DNA of 64,000 bases from Bacteroidota bacterium (GTDB taxonomy: Bacteria; Bacteroidota; Bacteroidia; B-17B0; Aurantibacillaceae). Below are positions 27,827-34,698 of the stretch, one piece after another. The DNA is taken from assembly GCA_030692515.1 (NCBI GenBank), contig JAUXZS010000045.1, forward strand, positions 1-64,000, read 5' to 3'. The notes beneath the pieces were generated by a model that was not told the origin of the DNA, ran no database searches, and worked only from the letters and a program-made list of their open reading frames with translations. Position numbers and translations under genes: made by a program. Within the stretch, counting starts at the first letter, position 1. The number at the start of each line of letters is the position of its first letter.

Positions 27827-27945
27827 AAACTTAAAGTTTATTTATAAATTATTTTCGTGAAGACCACAATTCTGCCTCGTGAATTTATAAGAACAAAAGG
27901 CCTATATTAATTTAGGGTAGTGAGTAGCGTTTTTAATTATATTAG

Positions 27946-28581
27946 TTAAATAAGATTATTATCCATTGCAAAGCGAGTAAGTTCAACTTTGTTTTTTAAA
28001 CCAAGTTTACTTAGAATGTTTTTTCGGTGCGTAGTTACTGTTAGCGGACTTAAAAAAACATTTTCTGCGATTTCTTTATCTGTTAAACCTTTTGCTATTA
28101 GAACGAGTATTTCTTTTTCGCGTTTTGTTAATGATGAGAAAAGGTTTGTAGTTGTTCTATTGTCAGAAAAATTATCCATTAATTGAGTAATAACCTCATC
28201 ACTAAAATGTTTCTTTCCACTAGCTACTTTTTGAATTACATGAATTAGTTCTTGTTTGTCTATGGTTTTTATAATATACCCATACGCTCCAGCGTGAAGC
28301 ATTTTTTTAATAAAAAGTGTTTCGTTAAGCATGGTTAGAGCTATTATTTTTACCTCTGGTTTTATTTTGTGAATTTTAGTAGTAGCTTCTATCCCATCCA
28401 TCACAGGCATTTGAATATCACTTAAAACAATATTAGGATCAAGTTCCTTTACTTTGTCGACCATTTGCTGCCCATTGTTGGCGCTTCCTATTACTTCCAT
28501 GCCTTCTATTTGATTTAGCATTGCTGTAAGCCCATCAATAAATACCTGATGATCATCTACAATTAATATTCTTATACTCAT
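27946..28581 (-). CDS. NarL/FixJ-type response regulator
   Basis: A 211-residue regulator with a receiver domain (acidic pair DD at 9-10, phospho-acceptor Asp55 in LSDIQMPVMDG, Lys in the KTID segment) and a C-terminal LuxR-type helix-turn-helix (SLTKREKEILVLIAKG, then TVTTHRKNILSKLGL). The gene starts 2 bases after the stop of the upstream histidine kinase, so the two form a cognate pair. Its target may be the 7-2-7 palindrome upstream of the kinase gene. Confidence 0.93.
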   Translation of the reverse strand: MSIRILIVDDHQVFIDGLTAMLNQIEGMEVIGSANNGQQMVDKVKELDPNIVLSDIQMPVMDGIEATTKIHKIKPEVKIIALTMLNETLFIKKMLHAGAYGYIIKTIDKQELIHVIQKVASGKKHFSDEVITQLMDNFSDNRTTTNLFSSLTKREKEILVLIAKGLTDKEIAENVFLSPLTVTTHRKNILSKLGLKNKVELTRFAMDNNLI

Positions 28582-28583
28582 AA

Positions 28584-30668
28584 TTATACTGGAATTTCAC
28601 TTGTTATTGTTGTTCCTTTCCCTGGAGTCGAATCAATATTTAGGCTTCCTTTTAACCATAACGACCTAGTTACAATATTTTTTAAACCGCGCCCAGTATT
28701 TTTTTTACCTACTGTAAAACCTTTTCCATCGTCTTCAATCATTATGGAGATATGACCGTCAAGACCTATTAATTGGATATTAATTTCAGATGCATCAGCG
28801 TGTTTAAGAATATTATTTACTGCCTCTTGGATAATCCTATAAATATTAAATTGGGATTGTTTTTCTAAAACAAATTTTTCAAGATTATGAACATGGAGGT
28901 TAACTTTAACAATTCCAGATAAAGTTAGTTTTGTGACCAGTTCTTTTAACGCTAGCACAAGGCCTCCTTCTTCAAGGGTTTGTGGCATAAGGTTAAAAGT
29001 AATGTTGCGAATTTCTTCAGAGGCTTGGTTTAACAGATTTATAGATGCCAGCACTTGATTTTCATTGCTATTAATAGTTTGAATGTTAAGCTTTATTGTA
29101 GAAAGTAAATGCCCAAGGCTGTCATGAATATCTTCGGCTATCCTCTTTCTCTCCGACTCCTGGGTGTCGATGACAGCATCGGCCTGTTGTTTTTGCCTGC
29201 GAGTTAACTCAAGCTGAAATTTATTTCGTTGTTTTAAAGAATAACGATTAAATAAAAGAAAGGAAATGAGTAAAAGTAATGCGCCTGCAATCACAACCAC
29301 CCAATTAATCAAATTTTGTCTTTTCATTTCAGCGAGTTGTAACGCGTCCTTCTTTTCCTGACGTAGTTTCATCGCGCCTTCTTTTTTTTCGTAATCATAT
29401 TGGAGTTGCTTTTTAATTGCGGCTTTTTTTGTTTGTTCATTGCTAACGCTATCTCTATACTTAATAAATGTTTTAAAGTTTGCTAGTGAAACAGCATAAT
29501 TTCCCAGTGCACTATCTATTTTAGAGAGACCAAAATAAGAAGCGCGTATTGATTCTACATACCTTCCTTTTATTGCCGCTTCTAATCCTTTTACAGTATA
29601 TTCCCTACCTTTTTTTGGATTACCCATTTTTAAAAGTGTAAGCCCCATATTATTTAATGAGTTAGAAAGTCCACGTTTATCTCCAGTTGAATCATGAATA
29701 GTTATCGCCCTATGGTAATACTTTACAGCTTCTTTTAAATCGCCTTCTTTTTCATAAATGGCAGCAATATTATGAAAAAGATTTGCAACTCCCCGAGTAT
29801 CGCCAATTTCTTGAAAAATTTTTAATCCACGGAAATTAAAATCTAGTGCCAATTTACGGTTGTTTCTAGTTTCATAAATATACCCAATGTTATGAAGACA
29901 TGTGGCAATTCCCTGTAGGTCATTTAGGTTTTCGCGTATTTTCAAACTCTTATTATAATAATCTAGCGCTTCGTTATTGTGTCCTATTTGAGAGTATAAA
30001 GCCCCAAGATTATTTAGTGCGGTTGCAACTCCGTGTTTATTACCCTGTTCTTCCTGCAGTTTAAGCGATTCATGAAGTGTTTCAAGAGTTTTCTCTGTTT
30101 GGCCCTGACGTTGATAGATTGCGGAAATGTTGTTAAGTGAATAAGCCATGCCTTCTTTGGCTCCAATTTTCTTTTGAATTTCGAGCGCACGAATAAGGTA
30201 TTCAAGCGCCTGACCTGGTTGAGCCTGCTGGTCGTATATTGCGCCAAGGTTACTTAAAGAATTGGCAATTTCTTTTGGAACATTAAGTTCCTCGTTAATT
30301 TTTAAACCTTTCTTAAAATAATTAATTGCCGTTGGAATTTGACCTCTAAGATGATATACAAAACCAATATTATTGAGGGCAGCAGCTTTGGTAAATAAAT
30401 AAGAACGTTTTTCCTTTGCGTGTGCAGAAGCAATATTTTTTTCTATGATTGAAAGAGCTTTATTACAAAGAGGCAAGAGTGTATCCGGATTTGTTGTGTA
30501 AAGAATTTCTGTTAAAGCAACATAGGTATAAGCCCTTGTTGTATCATGTTTTGCATTCTTTAAAACAAGGTTAAGCGAATCGAGCTTTTTATTCTGAGCC
30601 TTTAAACTCACATTGCTCATAAATTGAATAACCAGTAAGAGTTTTAGTGCATGACAAGGGCGTATCAT
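28584..30668 (-). CDS. TPR-containing sensor histidine kinase (HisKA_3 type)
   Basis: A 694-residue kinase with a signal-like N-terminus (to about residue 24) and a periplasmic region of about eight TPR repeats (about 60-410, for example LNNLGALYSQIGHNNEALDYYNKSLKI in pattern). A membrane segment near 452-474 follows. The dimerisation helix has the phospho-acceptor His (about 515) in ERKRIAEDIHDSLGHLLS, and the HATPase domain ends in DDGKGFTVGKKNTGRGLKNI. This architecture senses through TPR protein-protein contacts and is common in Bacteroidota. It is co-transcribed with the response regulator. The stimulus is unknown. Confidence 0.93.
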   Translation of the reverse strand: MIRPCHALKLLLVIQFMSNVSLKAQNKKLDSLNLVLKNAKHDTTRAYTYVALTEILYTTNPDTLLPLCNKALSIIEKNIASAHAKEKRSYLFTKAAALNNIGFVYHLRGQIPTAINYFKKGLKINEELNVPKEIANSLSNLGAIYDQQAQPGQALEYLIRALEIQKKIGAKEGMAYSLNNISAIYQRQGQTEKTLETLHESLKLQEEQGNKHGVATALNNLGALYSQIGHNNEALDYYNKSLKIRENLNDLQGIATCLHNIGYIYETRNNRKLALDFNFRGLKIFQEIGDTRGVANLFHNIAAIYEKEGDLKEAVKYYHRAITIHDSTGDKRGLSNSLNNMGLTLLKMGNPKKGREYTVKGLEAAIKGRYVESIRASYFGLSKIDSALGNYAVSLANFKTFIKYRDSVSNEQTKKAAIKKQLQYDYEKKEGAMKLRQEKKDALQLAEMKRQNLINWVVVIAGALLLLISFLLFNRYSLKQRNKFQLELTRRQKQQADAVIDTQESERKRIAEDIHDSLGHLLSTIKLNIQTINSNENQVLASINLLNQASEEIRNITFNLMPQTLEEGGLVLALKELVTKLTLSGIVKVNLHVHNLEKFVLEKQSQFNIYRIIQEAVNNILKHADASEINIQLIGLDGHISIMIEDDGKGFTVGKKNTGRGLKNIVTRSLWLKGSLNIDSTPGKGTTITSEIPV

Positions 30669-30703
30669 ATTCCGAAATTTATTTTAATTAAAGTGTAATT
30701 TAT

Positions 30704-30733
30704 CAAATATAAAAAAAGATAGTGTTAAACAAA
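30704..30733 (-). promoter_or_regulatory. Promoter of the two-component operon
   Basis: On the minus strand TTTG (30733-30730) and TATATTTG (30711-30704) are separated by 18 bases. They match the -33 and -7 elements of Bacteroidota promoters. The kinase ATG lies 36 bases downstream. Confidence 0.6.
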
Positions 30734-30754
30734 AGTGGATAAAAAGCTAAAAAC

Positions 30755-30770
30755 TACCCTTTTTGGGGTA
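30755..30770. promoter_or_regulatory. Palindrome resembling a NarL-type 7-2-7 binding site
   Basis: TACCCTT-TT-TGGGGTA consists of two inverted heptamers (TACCCTT and, on the other strand, TACCCCA) with a 2-base gap. This is the layout bound by NarL-class regulators. It lies between the divergent kinase operon and the lipoprotein gene and could serve the neighbouring regulator. The link is inferred. Confidence 0.45.
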
Positions 30771-30818
30771 CATTAAAAAATACTCTGTTTGGTGTATTTT
30801 TAGAACTAAAGTTCCACC

Positions 30819-30826
30819 TATATTTG
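30819..30826 (+). promoter_or_regulatory. -7 promoter element of the small lipoprotein gene
   Basis: TATATTTG is a perfect TAnnTTTG, 23 bases before the ATG at 30850. No TTTG lies at the usual -33 distance, so activator dependence is possible. Confidence 0.5.
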
Positions 30827-30849
30827 ATATATACAACTAAAAAAATATT

Positions 30850-31101
30850 ATGAAAAAAACTGTAAGTATTGTTTTGATTGCTTTTGCCATAAATATTGGC
30901 TTAAGCTCTTGTTCCAAAGCCTATAATTGTCATTGTGTATACGCTACTAATGGCGTGGTTAATCATGAAGATAATCATAAAATAAACGAAGGTAAAAAAG
31001 AAAAATCTGCCGATTCTTGTAATAAGGGCGACAATGTTACAACCACAACCACATCTAATGGTTATACCAGCACGACGACTACTGAATGTGAATTAAACTA
31101 A
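30850..31101 (+). CDS. Small secreted lipoprotein
   Basis: An 83-residue protein with a lipoprotein signal (IGLSSC, Cys at about residue 21). The mature part is short, Cys-rich and Lys/Asp/Thr-rich (YNCHC, DSCNKGDN, TTTTTS), with no recognised domain. It is transcribed divergently from the two-component system, with a candidate regulator site between, so it may be a target of that system. Confidence 0.75.
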   Translation: MKKTVSIVLIAFAINIGLSSCSKAYNCHCVYATNGVVNHEDNHKINEGKKEKSADSCNKGDNVTTTTTSNGYTSTTTTECELN

Positions 31102-31196
31102 TACAAAGGTTAAGTTGCAAAGGTATTTAGTAAATTACTTAAGGTATTATTCTAATCTTTATTTTAAATTACTTGGCATTTTAACGAACAATAAAT

Positions 31197-31910
31197 ATGA
31201 AACATTATTTAACCCCTTTTATTATTTGTCTTTATGTATTTGGTACTTTTAAATTAAAAGGGCAGGACCTGATAATTAAAACAAATGGTGATACATTGCA
31301 TGTTAAACTAATTGAATTAGACTTGAATGCTGTTTCATACAAAAAAAATAGCATGCCCGATGGACCTAATTTTATTCTTAATAAAAAAGAAATATTTTTA
31401 ATAAAATATAGTAATGGCGATATAGAATATTTTAGTGACCAGCAATCTATTAAAACAGTTAACACCAACAGTTCTTCAGTGTCATCAAATAATAAAACAT
31501 ATTCTCCTGATCCTTCATCCTCGGGAAAAAATAAAATTGAGTATCTAAATGAGCAGTATCTTATTAATAAGAAGAATGCAAGGCAAAAGGATGTGAACCG
31601 GCTTATGGAATCATCAAAGAATCCTGCAGTTTTAATTGGACTGAAAGCCGCTAAAAGTATGTCGTTGGCACAAAAAATAACAAAAATCACTTCCTACCCA
31701 ACTACCATTTTAGGAGGTGTTACCACACTTGTTTCGGTTGTGGAAGGTTATCAGCTGGTTCAAAGAGGACGGGCCACAGGTCGAACATTTTTAAATATGG
31801 GGCTCAGTTTTGTAGGAACTATTACATTGCCAATCACTTCAAAAATTCTCTCAAAAAAAAGCGATAAGATGTATGAAAAATTAATCGATATGTACAATAT
31901 TACAAATTAA
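31197..31910 (+). CDS. Exported protein of unknown function
   Basis: A 237-residue protein with a signal peptide (to about residue 22, LKGQ). A Bacteroidota-typical beta-rich domain follows (DLIIKTNGDTLHVKLIELDL, then YKKNSMPDGPNFILNKKEIF and KYSNGDIEYF), then a Ser/Asn-rich linker and a C-terminal part with one or two hydrophobic segments (about 160-215). I do not recognise a function. It ends 6 bases before the next lipoprotein gene, so the two are probably co-transcribed. Confidence 0.75.
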   Translation: MKHYLTPFIICLYVFGTFKLKGQDLIIKTNGDTLHVKLIELDLNAVSYKKNSMPDGPNFILNKKEIFLIKYSNGDIEYFSDQQSIKTVNTNSSSVSSNNKTYSPDPSSSGKNKIEYLNEQYLINKKNARQKDVNRLMESSKNPAVLIGLKAAKSMSLAQKITKITSYPTTILGGVTTLVSVVEGYQLVQRGRATGRTFLNMGLSFVGTITLPITSKILSKKSDKMYEKLIDMYNITN

Positions 31911-31916
31911 TATGTC

Positions 31917-32342
31917 ATGAAAAAACTTCTTTTTCTTTTTCTTTTTACAATTTGTTGGTGTTCATGCATTAAGAAACGAGCTATAAAATATGACCCTGAT
32001 CTTGCTGGCACATGGGTAGGGACATTCGATAATAATTACTACTGGCTAAAAGTTAACGCCGATGGCAATGGCACTTATCGCAATTATAACGGCGGCTTTA
32101 AAGATGAGCTAAAAACAGGGCAGGTTAAGTATAGTTTATTTGAACTGAGGATGTGGGTTGGCAATAAAAAGTTTAAGGTGAAAGAGTGGCTAACAGCTGA
32201 TATGAAAGATGTTTTTGAGGTAATGGCGAAGGACTATGAAACACTCGCAGATACAAAATACCAAGTTGATCGCAGGATGGTACTAAAAAATACGGTTTTT
32301 GATTCAGGAAAGTTCATTACTTTGTATAGGATTAAGCAGTAA
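31917..32342 (+). CDS. Small lipoprotein of unknown function
   Basis: A 141-residue lipoprotein with a signal ending in CWCSC (lipid Cys at about residue 17). The mature part looks like a small beta-barrel or lipocalin-like domain (LAGTWVGTFDNNYYWLKVN, then GNGTYRNYNGGF), which resembles extracellular lipocalin-like proteins but is not assigned. It is the second gene after the exported 237-residue protein. Confidence 0.7.
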   Translation: MKKLLFLFLFTICWCSCIKKRAIKYDPDLAGTWVGTFDNNYYWLKVNADGNGTYRNYNGGFKDELKTGQVKYSLFELRMWVGNKKFKVKEWLTADMKDVFEVMAKDYETLADTKYQVDRRMVLKNTVFDSGKFITLYRIKQ

Positions 32343-32673
32343 TTAAAATTAACCAGGATTAGATTTCTAATTTATCAGGAAATTAAATGAATGTGCCCTA
32401 ACGTTAAGAGGCGAAAAAATAACCTTGACGTATGGGAAGGATAAGCATCTTGTTACTTTTTCTTAGTAAAAATAAAAATTATACTGAAGGTTTTGATCAA
32501 CTGTTCTAAAGAAGACTTATTTTAAATTCTCATTATCAGTAATATTTTAGCTTAATGTTGTAAAATCCTGTTTTTCGAAAATAAAAATTTTTATAAAAAA
32601 AAGATTTCCCATTGGAATGAAATGTGTTTGCGAACCCTTTATTTTATCCTGAAACGATTTTGTTTTTTAAATT
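32343..32673. other. Gene-free AT-rich stretch
   Basis: I see no supported gene, RNA or strong hairpin between the lipoprotein gene and the paralogue fragment. The last bases before 32674 show weak similarity to the DNA just downstream of the 439-residue gene at 45157, so part of this DNA may belong to the same duplicated segment. Confidence 0.4.
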
Positions 32674-32860
32674 TTAATCCAGTCTTTCCCTGTACAAAAA
32701 TCTTTCTTGCGTGCTATCAAATGGTCTGTAAACATAATACACATAACCATCTTTTATTTTTATTTTTTCGGCGCTATGGTGTTTTAGTTTATAGGTATAA
32801 ACTTCTTTACCGGTTTGATAATTAATTTGTTTAAGGTAGTGGTGCCCATCCTTACTAAAA
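32674..32860 (-). pseudogene. 3' fragment of a paralogue of the 45157-46476 gene
   Basis: Read on the minus strand, this fragment encodes about the last 60 residues of the 439-residue protein at 45157-46476 (FSKDGHHYLKQINYQTGKE, then KIKIKDGYVYYVYRPFDST) and ends in REDSLD-like REERLD residues and a stop. Nearly all differences from that gene are silent or conservative. The fragment ends abruptly at a REP/RAYT element at 32861, so the rest of the gene was lost or replaced there. Confidence 0.85.
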
Positions 32861-32885
32861 TTATGTTGGCGCGGATTTTTAATCC

Positions 32886-32990
32886 GTGCCTAACTTAAGA
32901 CGACACGATTATTAATAAATAATAGAATTTATTCTCTTTGATATATGTCCACTAAATACAAAGCAAAAGATAATGATAAAGCTTATTTTG
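32886..32990 (+). repeat. Perfect 105-bp direct repeat, copy 2
   Basis: Identical to 27079-27183. Exact identity without gaps points to a recent duplication or gene conversion. The two copies enclose the HPP, two-component and lipoprotein genes. Confidence 0.9.
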
Positions 32991-33196
32991 TTACCATGGA
33001 TGGATATCATGCAGAAGAAATTTCGAGCAATAAATTCATTTATCAAAAATTAAACTACAATCATGAAAACCCGGTAAAAGATCGGACAGTAGAAAAACCG
33101 GAAGATTATTTGTTTAGTAGCGCAAGGAACTATGCCGAGTTGGATGCTTTATTGAATAAAGAATTAATTCCACATCAGTTAAAGACTTATAATTAA
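32945..33196 (+). pseudogene. REP-associated tyrosine transposase, internally deleted
   Basis: The 83-residue frame joins the usual RAYT N-terminus (MSTKYKAKDNDKAYFVT) directly to the C-terminal part (GYHAEEISSNKFIYQKLNY, HENPVKDR, YLFSSARNYAEL). About 100 residues between them are missing, including the HUH metal site and much of the catalytic core of the IS200/IS605-like Y1 family. The reading frame is kept across the deletion, but the product cannot be an active nuclease. The family is recognised from remembered homologues of about 180 residues. Confidence 0.85.
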
Positions 33197-33301
33197 TATC
33201 GTGAATTATTGCGTACGGATTACAAATCCGAGCGAGCGGGTAGCTTGGTGTTCATTTTTGTAAAAGAACAACTCACTTATTTATTTTTCGTAAAAGCTGT
33301 T

Positions 33302-34612
33302 ATGAAAAATAAATACGATACATCAGTAGTTTTTTTGTACGCTATGGGCAAAGAACATCTTTTGCCGTACCATTTCAGAAAACAAATTCCTTACTCAACC
33401 ATTGCCGACTGGCGTAAAAATGATTACAGTCAATACCTCGGTCATGAGTTTAGGTTTTTTTTTGATCAGGCATTTAGCAGTGCCGAATTAAATTTTAAAT
33501 ACTACAAGCTTAAAAAAACACTAATGAGCTTAGCACGCTCGTGGATTTCGCTTTCGCACATTTTAGTGCCTATTGTAAAAAGCGCTGCCGGCGATAAAAA
33601 AAATCAGCTTAGTATTTTAAATTCTGTTAATTATATGAAAAACCATTTAGGACTCGAGAGGGCTTTAAAATTAATGGGTATATCAAAAACATTATATTAT
33701 CAATGGACTACCGAAGCTAGGTTTGAGTGTTTTGATTCGTACACGCAATTATGTGTTAAGCGTCATCCGCAGCAATTAGAGTTAAATGAGATACTAAAAA
33801 TAAAAACCTTGCTAACAGCATCTGAAACTAATCATTGGCCCATCGTTTCAATTGCAGGGCGCGCACTACGCGAAAATGAATTAGTGTGTAGTTTATATTC
33901 TTGGTATAAGTATGCTAAGCTTTGGGGCATCTATAAAAAGATAATAAAAAAACAGCGAAAAACAGTTGGCTTAATAGCAAATTGTCCGAATGAATATTTG
34001 CATGTTGATACAACTTTTTATGAACTTATAGATAATAAAAAAATATGTATAAGTTTTGTGATGGATAATTATTCAAAAATGATTCTTGGCTATCATGTGT
34101 CTGAAAGAAACAATTTTGAGTTGGTTAAAAAATCAATGACTAAAGCTTTAAAAGTTATAATGACTCATCCCGATCAAGCACATAGTTTTATGGTAACCGA
34201 TGGAGGAAAAGAAAATCATAACCAATACATTGATGCTTTTATTGCTAAACTAACTAAACATAAAATAACAAAAGTTAAAGCATTAAAAGATATTCGTTTT
34301 AGTAACTCACCTGTAGAGGCAGTTCATCGAACCATAAAGGGAAGATATTTGCGAAATAGAAAATTTGAGAGCATTGCCGCGCTTAATAAATATTTGAAAT
34401 GGGCAGTTAACGATTATAATGTATTACGGCCACATTATAAACACAGACCAAGAACCCCGCAAGAAGTTTATTTTAATACAGCTTTAGGTTTTGATGTTCG
34501 AAAAAGAGTAAAAGCTGCAATCAAAAAGCGAGTTAAAGCTAATAAATGCGCTAAATGTATTCAATGTGCAAATGGTTGTAAAACTGAGCCTATTATAAAA
34601 AGCAAGAAATAA
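33302..34612 (+). CDS. DDE (rve integrase-core) transposase
   Basis: A 436-residue single-frame transposase. The N-terminal helix-turn-helix region (IPYSTIADWRKND) and a second one (LGLERALKLMGISKTLYYQW) precede an integrase core with D236 (LHVDTTFYE), D300 (VTDGGKEN) and E339 (PVEAVHRTIKGRYL). That is a DD39E spacing, followed by an IS3-like tail (NDYNVLRPHYKHRPRTPQEV). The C-terminus has an unusual Cys cluster, CAKCIQCANGC (417-427). The start is the ATG at 33302; upstream in-frame codons run through a REP. I could not define matched terminal repeats, so the IS family is open. Confidence 0.85.
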   Translation: MKNKYDTSVVFLYAMGKEHLLPYHFRKQIPYSTIADWRKNDYSQYLGHEFRFFFDQAFSSAELNFKYYKLKKTLMSLARSWISLSHILVPIVKSAAGDKKNQLSILNSVNYMKNHLGLERALKLMGISKTLYYQWTTEARFECFDSYTQLCVKRHPQQLELNEILKIKTLLTASETNHWPIVSIAGRALRENELVCSLYSWYKYAKLWGIYKKIIKKQRKTVGLIANCPNEYLHVDTTFYELIDNKKICISFVMDNYSKMILGYHVSERNNFELVKKSMTKALKVIMTHPDQAHSFMVTDGGKENHNQYIDAFIAKLTKHKITKVKALKDIRFSNSPVEAVHRTIKGRYLRNRKFESIAALNKYLKWAVNDYNVLRPHYKHRPRTPQEVYFNTALGFDVRKRVKAAIKKRVKANKCAKCIQCANGCKTEPIIKSKK

Positions 34613-34627
34613 TTAACGGTTCTTATA

Positions 34628-34668
34628 AATCTACGGTACACCGTAGATTTTCATTCAGAAAAAGCGGA
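34628..34668 (+). repeat. Left inverted repeat of the defence island, with palindrome
   Basis: An 11-bp stem AAATCTACGGT / ACCGTAGATTT around AC (34627-34650) is followed by TTCATTCAGAAAAAGCGGA. The reverse complement of the whole occurs at 45067-45107, matching except in the palindrome loop and its outer edge. Confidence 0.85.
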
Positions 34669-34698
34669 GATTTGTGTATATTTGGTTGAATGAGACTA

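Larger units (their letters stand above)
32861..33241 (+). mobile_element. REP/RAYT element (defective)
   Basis: A REP palindrome GGCGCGGATTTTTAATCCGT plus GCC (32868-32890) and another, GCGTACGGATTACAAATCCG (33211-33230), flank a shortened RAYT gene. The element interrupts the paralogue fragment on its left and adjoins the DDE transposase gene on its right. It shares a perfect 105-bp segment with 27079-27183. Confidence 0.75.

Noticed and set aside
32622..32825. Plus-strand open frame of 67 codons
   Set aside because: It is antisense to the paralogue fragment, whose minus-strand frame matches a real protein.
33209..33301. 31-codon N-terminal extension of the DDE transposase
   Set aside because: It starts at a TTG and runs through a REP palindrome; the ATG at 33302 gives a sensible start.
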